A stretch of DNA of 64,000 nucleotides from Candidatus Obscuribacterales bacterium. Its GTDB lineage: Bacteria; Cyanobacteriota; Vampirovibrionia; Obscuribacterales; Obscuribacteraceae. Numbering within the stretch: position 1 is the stretch's first letter; each line of letters starts with the position of its first letter. The notes under the pieces are model-generated. The model was not told the DNA's origin. It was given only the letters and a program-made list of their open reading frames with translations, and did no database searches. The position numbers and the translations under genes are program-made. Shown here in pieces: positions 52,355-60,887 of the stretch. The DNA lies in assembly GCA_019745505.1 (NCBI GenBank), contig JAIETE010000025.1, positions 1 to 64,000 on the forward strand. Direction: 5' to 3'.

Positions 52355-53071
52355 CTATGCTGGTAGGGTTAAAGCACGTTTGTGGGCTTGATTCTCGAGG
52401 GTGTCGTCTAGGGGCTCGAGTTTCACGTCGGCGTACCTGCGGCTCAGAGCCTGGCTGATTAGAAGGTCACAGAATTGCGGATTTTTCGGAAGCAGGGAGC
52501 CGTGCAAATAAGTCCCGTAGACTTTGCCGCTTTGTGCGCCTTCCGCGCCGTCTTCTCCGTTGTTGCCATTGCCGACTACAACTTTGCCGAGCGGCTGAAC
52601 ATCCTTGCCCAGGTATGTTTTTCCGCTGTGGTTCTCAAAGCCGACAAGAGTTGAGTCATCGCTGCGTTTGATGAGCACATTGCCGATCATTCGCCGGTTT
52701 CCAGCAACCGTATAAGCATCGATGAGAGAGATACCTTTCAGTTCTTCGCCTTCATGAGGTTTGTAGTAATGACCGAGAAGCTGATAGCCGCCGCATATTG
52801 TGAGAAATGCTGCGCCATTGTCGACTGCGGTTTTCAAATGTTTTGCGCGCTTGACTAGATCTTGGGCAATGATCTGCTGCTGTTTGTCTTGACCTCCGCC
52901 AATGAAGTAGAGGTCGAAATACTCAGGGTCTGCTTCCTGGTCGAGACCGATTGCACTGACTGTGACATCGATATTGCGCCACTTAGCTCTTTGTGTAAGG
53001 GCGATAATATTTCCTCTGTCACCGTAGATGTTGAGGAAGCGTGCGTATAAGTGAGCTATCCGTAATTCCAT
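52355..53071 (-). CDS. gatD: Lipid II isoglutaminyl synthase, glutaminase subunit (GatD type)
   Basis: 238 residues, a class I glutamine amidotransferase of the CobB/CobQ branch. The start LYARFLNIYGDRGNIIALTQRAKWR is typical of GatD; catalytic Cys93 lies in TICGGYQLLG and His190 in GTYLHGS. GatD supplies ammonia to MurT, which amidates D-glutamate in lipid II. In most genomes murT is directly adjacent, but here no ligase gene is found on either side. A cobyric-acid synthase-like role is less likely because the dethiobiotin-synthase domain is absent. Confidence 0.8.
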   Translation of the reverse strand: MELRIAHLYARFLNIYGDRGNIIALTQRAKWRNIDVTVSAIGLDQEADPEYFDLYFIGGGQDKQQQIIAQDLVKRAKHLKTAVDNGAAFLTICGGYQLLGHYYKPHEGEELKGISLIDAYTVAGNRRMIGNVLIKRSDDSTLVGFENHSGKTYLGKDVQPLGKVVVGNGNNGEDGAEGAQSGKVYGTYLHGSLLPKNPQFCDLLISQALSRRYADVKLEPLDDTLENQAHKRALTLPA

Positions 53072-53561
53072 AAGTGTGGCTTAACCGCTGAATTTGAAAG
53101 GCTGTCGACAATTCATTATAACGATGTGATTTTTTGATTCGCTCAATTAACATGCACCTAACTTTCGAGCACAATCAGGTATCGCTAGCCTGGCGTCACA
53201 CTTTCCGAAGCTTTCATACTTGATACCACCGGTGGGGCGCACCATATATAGTAGCGCGATTGCAAAGCGTTGAGTCTGATAAAAACAGAGTACCGCGGGA
53301 AAGATTGGGTTCTTGATAATCGGTTGCCAGGAAATAAGGCGTGCCCAGCGTCTTCGGATTTCTAACTGATATATTTTTGGTGCCACTCGCTTAAAATATT
53401 AGCGTTTTTTAAGCTCGGGTTTTTCGGCACCAGCCCTGGTTTTTCACAGATACTTTCTATACGTGTTTCAAATTGGACGTTTTACCACTACTACTGACTG
53501 GAATATGTAGGCTATGATGCTTTCGTTAGATTCAGGTCATTGCGAAGGAGTGATTACTACT
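53072..53561. other. Intergenic region without recognised gene
   Basis: About 490 bp between gatD (minus) and the SLH protein gene (plus). It includes an AT-rich hairpin (CTTAAAA...TTTTAAG, about 53390-53413) and two GGTTTTTC copies, which may belong to a promoter or leader. A minus-strand ORF of 79 codons here looks accidental. Confidence 0.5.
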
Positions 53562-54125
53562 ATGAAGAAGGGGTTTGCAACCTTACTTACCGCATTAGTT
53601 GCCGTAAGTGCGAGCACCTTAGTCAATACGTCTGCTGCTTATGCGCAGGGTGCTAGTAATGTCAGCGAACTGACTGATGTTGTTGGAAACGAATGGGCCT
53701 ACAACGCCCTCAAGGAGCTCGTAAACAGCCCTTGCCACATCCTCGTTGGTTACCCCGACAGAACTTATCGTGGACAAAAATCCACCACACGTTTTGAATT
53801 GGCTGCGGCGCTTTATAAATACGAACAGTGCATTACCGAAAGGCTTGCATTGAAAGCTGATAAAGCGGATTTGGAAAAATTTGCTGCCTTGTTGGAAGAG
53901 TTCCGTGGCGAACTCAACCACCTCAAGGCTCGCGTTGATAGCTTAGAAGCTAGAATGCGCGCTGTTGAAGAGAAGAATATCGAGCAAGACATGAGACTTG
54001 CTTATGCTGAGCGACAAAAGGGCTTCCTCTGGGAGCGCGTGGTAAAGGGAACAGCGATCGACGTACGTGATATTGGAGTCGGCGTGTACCGTGGTGCACG
54101 TGGTATCTACCAATACTTGTTCTAA
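53562..54125 (+). CDS. SLH-domain plus coiled-coil envelope protein
   Basis: 187 residues from ATG 53562 (AAGGAG 11 bases upstream). Signal peptide (MKKGFATLLTALVAVSASTLVNTSAAYA), one S-layer homology domain (NVSELTDVVGNEWAYNALKELV...FELAAALYKYEQCI, about 30-95) and a coiled coil (about 100-150) with heptad repeats. This is the N-terminal layout of cyanobacterial SLH porins, but the beta-barrel is absent and only about 40 residues follow. The SLH domain binds peptidoglycan-linked polymer, so the protein may tether the outer envelope. A strong hairpin follows (54167-54201). Confidence 0.82.
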   Translation: MKKGFATLLTALVAVSASTLVNTSAAYAQGASNVSELTDVVGNEWAYNALKELVNSPCHILVGYPDRTYRGQKSTTRFELAAALYKYEQCITERLALKADKADLEKFAALLEEFRGELNHLKARVDSLEARMRAVEEKNIEQDMRLAYAERQKGFLWERVVKGTAIDVRDIGVGVYRGARGIYQYLF

Positions 54126-54166
54126 GAACGACAAGATTCTCTCTACTCGCTTAGATCTGATCTACA

Positions 54167-54201
54167 GAAACTCCCGTCAGGAACTGACTGCCGGGAGTTT
54201 C
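54167..54201 (+). terminator. Hairpin after the SLH protein gene
   Basis: GAAACTCCCG (54167-54176) pairs with CGGGAGTTTC (54192-54201), a perfect 10-bp stem with an inner 5-bp GTCAG/CTGAC stem, 42 bases after the stop. Confidence 0.55.
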
Positions 54202-54286
54202 AGCTTAGCTATGCGCGTTTGTCAAGCGAGCGTTCTCGAAAATGGCTGCAGGCTGCCTGTAGCTTGACGATAGCTGCGATATCAAG

Positions 54287-55087
54287 ATGAGTGGATTTAA
54301 TTTCTCGATGCCTAATGTCGACACATCGCCGGAGCTTGCGTTTGCTCTTGACGTGTGTCGCCGTGCCGGCGCCGTGGCGATGCAACATTTCGACCGCAAT
54401 ATTGAGGTCGAGGAAAAGTCTGACGGGACTCCCGTTACTGCTGCTGACAAGCAATGCGAACGGCTGATTCGTGAGTCTATCGCCGAGAAATTCCCGCAAG
54501 ATGCCATCCTCGGAGAGGAGGAGGGTGGCGACGATTCGCCGCTTTTGAAAGGTCGGCGTTGGATTATCGATCCTATAGACGGCACGTACAACTATGCTCG
54601 AGCCGTTCCCATCTTCTCAACTTTGCTTTCTCTTGAAAAGGATGGCGAGATCGTTCTGGGCGTTGTGTACAATCCTGCCGCCGATGAGATTTTTTGGGCT
54701 GAGAAAGGCGGTGGAGCCTTTCGGAACGGCAAAAAGATCAAGGTCTCAGAAATCGCCGAGATAAAGAACTCTCAATTCAACTTCGGCGCTCTCAGTCGTG
54801 TTCAATCGATGGGTCTTTGGGATGTCTTTGCCGAAATTGTCAAAAGAACCGGACGCCAGAGGGGATTCGGCGATTACCTCGGCTTTGCTCATGTATTCGA
54901 AGGCAAGGCGGAGGCGCACCTTGAGGTGGGAGTGAAAGTCTGGGATCTTGCGCCCATGAAAATAATCGTAGAAGAAGCCGGGGGCGAATTCACGGATCTT
55001 GCCGGCGGAAAGTCAGTTTATACAGGCAGCTGCCTGATTTCCAATGGGCTTGTTCATTCACAATTTTTGGGCATATTAAAACGTTGA
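54287..55087 (+). CDS. Inositol-monophosphatase family phosphatase (possible histidinol-phosphatase)
   Basis: 266 residues. All metal-site motifs of the Mg2+/Li+-dependent phosphatases are present: ILGEEEGG, DPIDGTYNYARAVP and WDLAPMKIIVEEAGGEFTD. The sequence near the DPIDGT loop is like HisN-type histidinol-phosphate phosphatases, but inositol-1-phosphatase and fructose-bisphosphatase activities occur in the same family. No his genes are adjacent. The start ATG follows a weak ribosome binding site. Confidence 0.85.
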   Translation: MSGFNFSMPNVDTSPELAFALDVCRRAGAVAMQHFDRNIEVEEKSDGTPVTAADKQCERLIRESIAEKFPQDAILGEEEGGDDSPLLKGRRWIIDPIDGTYNYARAVPIFSTLLSLEKDGEIVLGVVYNPAADEIFWAEKGGGAFRNGKKIKVSEIAEIKNSQFNFGALSRVQSMGLWDVFAEIVKRTGRQRGFGDYLGFAHVFEGKAEAHLEVGVKVWDLAPMKIIVEEAGGEFTDLAGGKSVYTGSCLISNGLVHSQFLGILKR

Positions 55088-55230
55088 TAGGCATGACGTG
55101 TCACCTTTAGGTAAGCCGCATACGGCTAATTCCACTGGCGCAAACTTCCACGCTCTATTTCTTCTAACTGGCTGATTCAGCCAATTTTGACAACTGTCAG
55201 GGTAAAATTGCCTCTCTGAGGGAATTCTCA

Positions 55231-56484
55231 ATGCTTAAGGCCGAATGGACGAAATCGATGCGGGCGCGGATGACGCTCGTTATGTCTTTGTCTAGCGTCG
55301 TGCCGGTAGTGATCTGTCATTTGATTGTGGTTGGCACTAATGGAGCGAGATTCAGCGACATCGTCTGGTATCTCCCGCTGATTCCCATTCTCATTGCCAT
55401 CAACTGGTTTCTCTCGGGAATCATTCTTATCCCGCTCAGGCAGTTGTTGCAAGCGACGACGAAACTGGCGAACATGGATATTCGCCAACGTCTTGAAGTC
55501 GAGCCTAATGAGCTGCTGGAGACCGCGGAGTTGCGCAAATCATTCAACAAGTTGCTCAACCGTTTGGAAGAATCGCTCAATATTCAGTGTCAATTCGTTG
55601 CTGATGCCAGTCATGAACTGCGTACTCCGTTGACTTCGATTCAAGGTTATACAAAACTGCTTTTGCGTCGCGGACAGAGTATCGATGGGCATCTCCTTGC
55701 GGAAGCTTTGCAAACGATTTCCGATGAATCGGGTCGATTGATTCGTCTTGTTTCCGATTTGCTGCAATTGGCTCGTGCAGACGCCGGGCAAGCAATCATC
55801 AATCAGCAAGAAGTTATTGATGCTCGTGATGTTCTGGCTTCTGTTGAAGATACAGTCACAGTCATCGCTCCTGAACAGATCGAAATTCAATTCATCATGC
55901 CCAGTCAGCCGATTTTTGTTTTCGCCGACAGCGACAGGCTTAAACAAGTTTTCCTCAACCTGACAAACAACGCAATTAAAGCCACGCAAGCCGGCGGCAA
56001 AGTAACTGTCACATTGCGCATGAGCAACAACCAGGCAATCATTCGTGTCATTGATACCGGTATTGGTATTGCACCCGCTGACCAGCAGAGAATTTTCGAT
56101 CGTTTTTACAGAGTAGAACGTTCTCGAGTGAAGAGTCGCATTTACGGCGGTGGTACCGGTCTTGGTCTGGCCATTGCTTTGACGATTATCAAGGCCCACG
56201 GCGGCAGCATTGATCTGGAAAGCGAACTAAACAAAGGATCTACTTTTACTGTTCGACTGCCGGTTGCTGATGAGAAGACTGGCAAGAGTGACACGGAAAA
56301 AAAAAGAACCGCCGAGCTGGCGAGACTGGAAGCACAGGAGAAGCAGGACAGGCCGAAGGATCTTCGGGACCAGAAGGACCAAAGGGACCAGCGTGAGAAG
56401 GACAAGCCCAAAGAAACTTCGACGGTCGACTCCAATGACGGCAGCGTAAGAACAGCAACGGCCGTGCAAAAGCCTCAAGATTAG
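55231..56484 (+). CDS. Sensor histidine kinase, orphan
   Basis: 417 residues. Two N-terminal transmembrane helices (about 13-35 and 48-70) with a very short external loop, a HAMP-like segment, HisKA with phospho-acceptor His128 in DASHELRTPLTSIQGY, and a HATPase domain (NLTNNAIKAT, DTGIGI, GGTGLGLAI). A tail of about 65 charged residues (KDQRDQREK type) is unusual. No response regulator is adjacent, so its partner is elsewhere. The short external loop suggests sensing within the membrane. GAGGGA precedes the ATG. Confidence 0.9.
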   Translation: MLKAEWTKSMRARMTLVMSLSSVVPVVICHLIVVGTNGARFSDIVWYLPLIPILIAINWFLSGIILIPLRQLLQATTKLANMDIRQRLEVEPNELLETAELRKSFNKLLNRLEESLNIQCQFVADASHELRTPLTSIQGYTKLLLRRGQSIDGHLLAEALQTISDESGRLIRLVSDLLQLARADAGQAIINQQEVIDARDVLASVEDTVTVIAPEQIEIQFIMPSQPIFVFADSDRLKQVFLNLTNNAIKATQAGGKVTVTLRMSNNQAIIRVIDTGIGIAPADQQRIFDRFYRVERSRVKSRIYGGGTGLGLAIALTIIKAHGGSIDLESELNKGSTFTVRLPVADEKTGKSDTEKKRTAELARLEAQEKQDRPKDLRDQKDQRDQREKDKPKETSTVDSNDGSVRTATAVQKPQD

Positions 56485-56515
56485 CGGTCCGGCTCTTTTG
56501 CCTTTCCTCGGCGCA

Positions 56516-56545
56516 AACAAAAACGCACCGCTTGGCGGTGCGCTC
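56516..56545. terminator. Bidirectional intrinsic terminator
   Basis: CGCACCGC (56524-56531) pairs with GCGGTGCG (56535-56542) with a 3-base loop. On the minus strand it is followed by TTTTTGTTTG and serves rplY; on the plus strand by CTCTTTAAATG, so it may also end the histidine kinase transcript. Confidence 0.7.
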
Positions 56546-56570
56546 TTTAAATGTCTTTTTGTCCGAAGAA

Positions 56571-57182
56571 CTAGGAAGCGGTTGCTGCCGGCTCGGGGGC
56601 TGCGGTTTCTGCGGCTGCTGCAGCAGGACCCTCGGCTGCTTTCTTCGCGACAACGCGGGCGACGACTTCGTCTTCCGGGTTGAGGATTTTGATCTTGTCG
56701 GAGATTTTCAATTCGCCGAAGTGAAGACCTTGATCGATTTCGGTGATAAGCGAAACGTCGGCTTCGATGAAGTCAGGAATATCGCCAGGCAAGCACTCGA
56801 TTTCTGCGTCTTGGAAAACTTCGATGAGCTGTCCGCCTTCGATGGTTACTGCAGTTGAGACGCCGATGAATTTCAGCGGTACCGTCACAGTCAGTTTGCG
56901 ATCTAGAGCGACGCGATACAGTTCGACGTTGAGAACTTCGTGCGTAGTGCCTCTGCGTTGTACGTCGCGGATGATGGCGTTGATTTTGCCTTTGCCGGTT
57001 TCCAACTCAATCATGTGAGAATAGGCGCCTTTAGGCAAACGAGAAAATTCTTTCGCATCGATTTGTACGCTTTCGGACGGCTGGCCGGGACCATACAGAG
57101 TTGCTGGGATTTTTGCTTCCCTTCTCAGCTGTCTCGGTGTTTTCTCTTCGCGAGCCGCGACCGCCAACTTAATCTTGTCCAT
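56571..57182 (-). CDS. rplY: 50S ribosomal protein L25 / general stress protein Ctc
   Basis: 203 residues, the two-domain Ctc form. N-terminal L25 domain: LAVAAREEKTPRQLRREAKIPATLYG and INAIIRDVQRRG; C-terminal TL5 domain: VTVPLKFIG and EIECLPGDIPDFIEADVS. It binds 5S rRNA. The last 25 residues are an Ala/Pro/Glu-rich extension. The tRNA-Gln gene lies 72 bp upstream in the same orientation. Confidence 0.94.
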   Translation of the reverse strand: MDKIKLAVAAREEKTPRQLRREAKIPATLYGPGQPSESVQIDAKEFSRLPKGAYSHMIELETGKGKINAIIRDVQRRGTTHEVLNVELYRVALDRKLTVTVPLKFIGVSTAVTIEGGQLIEVFQDAEIECLPGDIPDFIEADVSLITEIDQGLHFGELKISDKIKILNPEDEVVARVVAKKAAEGPAAAAAETAAPEPAATAS

Positions 57183-57254
57183 GACCAGAAGATCCTTATA
57201 AATACGTAAGCCTAAAGCGGACGATAAACTCCTCTCAAAACGGAGGAGTAAGAG

Positions 57255-57326
57255 CTGGGGTGCAAGGATTCGAACCTCAGAATGGCTGGACCAAAACCAG
57301 CTGCCTTACCGCTTGGCGACACCCCA
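57255..57326 (-). tRNA. tRNA-Gln (UUG)
   Basis: Read on the minus strand the 72 bases fold into a cloverleaf: acceptor TGGGGTG/CACCCCA with G73, anticodon stem GCTGG/CCAGC enclosing TTTTGGT (anticodon TTG), and T-loop TTCGAAT. The 3' CCA is not encoded. G73 and the weak U1-A72 pair are typical for glutamine tRNA. Confidence 0.95.
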
Positions 57327-57612
57327 ATCTTAGCGTCGAAGGCCCATTTTATTTAATAGGTCCACTTTGTGTCAACGCCGAACGGTTAGTTTGGTTACAT
57401 CCTGTGCGGGTTTCATTGCTATTTCTGAACCTCGATACCTGCACTTGTTCACAATTGTCAAATTGATGGCGGAGACGCTCTGCGTCTGCCTGTCCGTCCG
57501 TCAGCTTAGCCTTCCCGTCAGCTTAGCCTTCCCGTCCGTTTGTCTGCAGCGTCCGTCCGCCTGCCGGTTTGTTCGTTTCGGTGCCGTCAGGGGGACCGTA
57601 GTTCCTGGCAAC
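57327..57612. other. Intergenic region without recognised gene
   Basis: 286 bp between tRNA-Gln and recN. It is rich in GTCC(G) motifs and holds an 18-bp tandem duplication (CGTCAGCTTAGCCTTCCC twice, about 57499-57534). Nothing else is recognised. Confidence 0.4.
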
Positions 57613-59310
57613 TCAAATCGCCGGGCGGATTTGATTGGCCTGGGCAACCAGAGCACGAGCGAAGTCCAGTGCCGCTTTCGTATCGCCTTCGCCTGATGCC
57701 ATCTTGGCTAGCTGTTTAAGGCGCTCATCACCTTTAAGCGTATTTACACTGACGCTTGTTTCCTTGGCTGTCTGGCGTTTTGCAACCTCAATATGGCTGT
57801 CTGCCACCGCCGCAATAATAGGTTGGTGGGTGATACACAGGATCTGGTGAGACTTGGAAAGCACTGCCAGCTTGTCCCTTACTGATTGCAGCGCCTTGCC
57901 GCTCATGCCCGTATCGATTTCGTCGAATATGACTGTGGGCACATGGTCTCCGGCTGCAAAAATAGATTTGACCGCCAGCATGATTCTTGAGAGCTCGCCG
58001 CCGGAGGCGATCTTTGACAAGGACTGCGCGGGCTGACCAGGATTCGGTGCTATTTGAAACTCTAGTTTGTCCACTCCCAGGGCGGTCGCCTCAGACAGGC
58101 GCTCAATCTCGATATGAAAAACGGCGCGCTCCATGCCAAGGTCTCGCAATTCTTTTTGAACTTTGGCACCCAGCTCTTCGGCCAGTTTCTTTCGTGACTC
58201 GGAAAGCTTGTCGGCTACCTTAATAAGGCGGTGATAAAGCTGCTCTGATTCTGTCTTTATCTCATCGATTTTTTCGCTGGAGCGAGTCAAATTATCGATT
58301 TCCAACTTGAGCGATTCTCGCGTTTCGATGGCGGCCTCAAGGGTCGGTCCGTATTTCTTTTTGATGCCCGTTATGACCGAAAGTCTTGTTTCCAGTTGAT
58401 TCAGGGTCTCTGGATCGCTGTCCAGCGTGTCTTTATAGCGACGCAGTTCGGCCAGGCTCTCTTCGAGGTGGAATAAACTCGTCTTGAGAGGTTCTGTGGC
58501 GGACGTGAGAGTCGGATCGAAGCGCTCAGCTTTTTCCAGTCCGGCGAGAGCTTCCTGCAGGCTGTCTATGGCAGGCTTTCCGTCACTGTCACCGTCGCCG
58601 TTCAATAATGCTCTTGCCAGATTGACCGATTCTTCAAGTGTTTGAGCGTGGGCGAGTTTGTTGTGTTCGGTGCTTAGATGTTCGTCTTCGTCCGGATCTG
58701 TAAGGTTTGCCTCGCTCAGTTCTTCCAGTTGGAACGTGGCAAAATCCAAACGTCTCGTTCTTTCCTGCTCTGAAATTTCCAGTTCGGAAAGTTCCGCCAG
58801 TAGTTCTTTTCTCTGTGCAAAGAGCGTGCGCACCTCGTCGATCACTTTTCTGTGCACGTCGCTGCCCAGGCTATCCAGCATTTCGAGCTGTGCTTGAGGA
58901 GACATCAATGTTCTGGCTTCATGCTGTGCATGAACTGTGATAAGAAGCGCACGCAATTCCTGCAGAACTGAATGGTTTACGGTCGTGCCGTTGATGCGAA
59001 CTTTAGAGCCGGTTTTTGTAATTTCGCGGCTAACAACGAGCGACTTCGAATCCTCGTCTATCAGATCTTCTTGTTTTAACCATGCTTCAACTCTTGGCGT
59101 CGGTTGAAATGTGGCTTCGATTTTGGAGCGTTCACATCCGATTCTAATGAATTGCGCTCCGACCTTACCGCCGAGCACCGCACTCAGTGCGTCCATCACA
59201 ATCGATTTTCCGGCGCCGGTCTCGCCTGTAAGGATGTTTAGACCATTTGACCAGTCAATTTTGATCTGTTCGATCAGAGCAAAATCTTTGATTTCTAGAC
59301 TTTCTAACAT
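57613..59310 (-). CDS. recN: DNA repair protein RecN
   Basis: 565 residues of the SMC-like family. N-terminal LESLEIKDFALIEQIKIDW and Walker A GETGAGKS; long central coiled coil; C-terminal ASGGELSRIMLAVKSIF (signature) and VIFDEIDTGMSG (Walker B). RecN acts early in double-strand break repair. It is monocistronic here. Confidence 0.95.
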   Translation of the reverse strand: MLESLEIKDFALIEQIKIDWSNGLNILTGETGAGKSIVMDALSAVLGGKVGAQFIRIGCERSKIEATFQPTPRVEAWLKQEDLIDEDSKSLVVSREITKTGSKVRINGTTVNHSVLQELRALLITVHAQHEARTLMSPQAQLEMLDSLGSDVHRKVIDEVRTLFAQRKELLAELSELEISEQERTRRLDFATFQLEELSEANLTDPDEDEHLSTEHNKLAHAQTLEESVNLARALLNGDGDSDGKPAIDSLQEALAGLEKAERFDPTLTSATEPLKTSLFHLEESLAELRRYKDTLDSDPETLNQLETRLSVITGIKKKYGPTLEAAIETRESLKLEIDNLTRSSEKIDEIKTESEQLYHRLIKVADKLSESRKKLAEELGAKVQKELRDLGMERAVFHIEIERLSEATALGVDKLEFQIAPNPGQPAQSLSKIASGGELSRIMLAVKSIFAAGDHVPTVIFDEIDTGMSGKALQSVRDKLAVLSKSHQILCITHQPIIAAVADSHIEVAKRQTAKETSVSVNTLKGDERLKQLAKMASGEGDTKAALDFARALVAQANQIRPAI

Positions 59311-59434
59311 GCACCGTATATAGAGTCGGCTATCTTTTGTTCGCGGGAGCCGATGCCCCCACCGGCAATATCATAGCGAATTCAGATCATCGTGCAAGCT
59401 CTTTTAAAAAGGGCGACTCGAAGAAGTCTTTCGT

Positions 59435-60130
59435 TCACTCTGCGTTATTCGGTTCGCCAGATGTGTTAGGACCGGTTTGCTGGATGTTTGGGGCGACTCG
59501 AACGCCGACCATCCAGAAGGCGATGCAGCTCGTTATCGCATTCAACAAACCAAGAAAAATCAGGCCGAGCATAGTCGCGCCCGATTTTAGCTTCACATTT
59601 GCCATTGAATCCAAAAGAGACATTTCCTTTGCTCGGATTGCTTGCACTTCCTTGCGAAGTTCGTCGGAATTGCTTCGCAAGTCTTTAGCGAGCCGGCGTT
59701 GTTTGTCTTCGTCTATTGGGGTTTTTGGGGAATCGATAAATGATTGAATTTCCTTTGCGGAGTTCAGGATTGCAGTGGAAAGTTCGCTGACTCTTATCGT
59801 TTCGTTGGTAGGCAGGGTTCCAATCAGCTCCGTCAATTCTTTCTTTCGCTTGGGCAGATCAGCCAGATTTTCTTTCAAGCGCGAACCTAATTCTTTGTCT
59901 GCATCTTTCATATATGGGAGTAGATAGAGTGCAACATCATTGCCTGATTTTGAAATCTCTTCGGCTGCCGAGGCAATTTGAATTTGTTTTTTCAGCGCAA
60001 GCAAATAGCTCCGTTGTGCTTCTGCGACTTCGATGCGGGCAAAGCCCCGGGCACCTAAGAATGTGGGTATCGAGATCGCCGTGAGAACGACAAACAATAA
60101 AATCCAAGTCTTTTTAGTAAGTTCAGGCAT
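59435..60130 (-). CDS. Membrane protein with extracytoplasmic helical domain
   Basis: 231 residues: a transmembrane helix at about 9-29, a hydrophilic helical domain (30-180) and a second transmembrane helix at about 184-207, then a short Pro/Asn-rich tail. The arrangement resembles the four-helix-bundle sensor part of chemoreceptors and histidine kinases but no signalling domain follows. It may be a truncated or stand-alone sensor that works through a partner. No family is recognised. Confidence 0.6.
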   Translation of the reverse strand: MPELTKKTWILLFVVLTAISIPTFLGARGFARIEVAEAQRSYLLALKKQIQIASAAEEISKSGNDVALYLLPYMKDADKELGSRLKENLADLPKRKKELTELIGTLPTNETIRVSELSTAILNSAKEIQSFIDSPKTPIDEDKQRRLAKDLRSNSDELRKEVQAIRAKEMSLLDSMANVKLKSGATMLGLIFLGLLNAITSCIAFWMVGVRVAPNIQQTGPNTSGEPNNAE

Positions 60131-60217
60131 GAGGACATATTAGCCCAAAAACTGAGTGGAATCGGGACGGGGAAAATTGTAGGAGTAGAATGAAGGAAGT
60201 TCGCAGGTGGTGTATAG

Positions 60218-60466
60218 ATGCAAGTTAAGGTGCTTCCGCAAATGCTTTCTGGAATCGTTTGCGCGATCGTCTTTTTTGCTTGTGGCGCGGCTGGAGGATG
60301 GTTGGTGCTAATTGCACCTGCGGAAGGTCCCAAGGGTCCGTTTGATATCGATAATGTCGAGATTCTGATGATCTGTGGACTCGTTCCGGCAGTTCTTGGG
60401 AGCGCTCTGGGTGTTATTGCCTGTCGCATCGTTGAGCGGCGAGCGCAAAATGACGTCTACAAATAA
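60218..60466 (+). CDS. Small two-helix membrane protein
   Basis: 82 residues with two hydrophobic helices (about 10-32 and 48-68) and a charged end (RIVERRAQNDVYK). AGGTGG precedes the ATG by eight bases. Function unknown. Confidence 0.55.
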   Translation: MQVKVLPQMLSGIVCAIVFFACGAAGGWLVLIAPAEGPKGPFDIDNVEILMICGLVPAVLGSALGVIACRIVERRAQNDVYK

Positions 60467-60509
60467 TTTTGACGCTTAGCAATAACCCAGGCGCTTGCAA
60501 GCAACCCGG

Positions 60510-60598
60510 ACCCCAACCCAATCCAACCCAATTCAACCCAACCCAAACCAACCCAATTCAACCCAACCCAATTCAACCCAACCCAACGCAATTCAACT
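60510..60598. repeat. CCCAA-type simple repeat
   Basis: About 88 bp made of CCCAA pentamers interspersed with ATTCA, giving a higher-order unit like CAACCCAACCCAATT. On the minus strand this is GGGTT-rich with many GGG runs, similar in pattern to telomeric repeats and able to form G-quadruplexes. Confidence 0.9.
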
Positions 60599-60638
60599 CG
60601 CGCCCCGACCAGGCGTAATTTAGGTTGAGGCCTTCAGT

Positions 60639-60660
60639 CCGAAAAAACGATTTTTTTCGG
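60639..60660 (-). terminator. A/T hairpin after mrp
   Basis: CCGAAAAAA (60639-60647) pairs with TTTTTTCGG (60652-60660). On either strand the stem ends in T-rich sequence; the distance to the mrp stop is 230 bp, so the link to mrp is uncertain. Confidence 0.3.
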
Positions 60661-60887
60661 AGAGCTGTGTGCCGAAAAGCCATGTGTAGTAACGCTTTTC
60701 AAGCTTCTGTCCGGCGCGTGCGCGTCATTGACCGCAAAACGTTGGTGCGCGGGCGATTTCGGAGACTGGCACTCCGAACAATTGCAATTTTTCGGACTAA
60801 AGGACAAGCATCAAATCAGAGATGACTTGACTGGGCATTCAAAAAATCTCTTTGACCCTCTGCTTTTGCTTTCGGTCTTTTGTTCTA

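Larger units (their letters stand above)
60467..60887. other. Intergenic region with simple repeat and hairpins
   Basis: 421 bp between a small membrane protein gene and mrp, both converging on it. It contains a CCCAA-type simple repeat (60510-60598), an A/T hairpin with CCGAAAAAA and TTTTTTCGG arms (60639-60660) and an inverted repeat (60637-60646 with 60788-60797). No gene is recognised. Confidence 0.6.

Noticed and set aside
53147-53386. Minus-strand ORF of 79 codons upstream of gatD
   Set aside because: No ribosome binding site and no domain; composition is that of AT-rich intergenic DNA. It could in principle be a decayed gene, but there is nothing to support it.
57499-57534. 18-bp tandem duplication near tRNA-Gln as an integration (att) scar
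   Set aside because: The copies are adjacent and not homologous to the tRNA 3' end, and no integrase is present.
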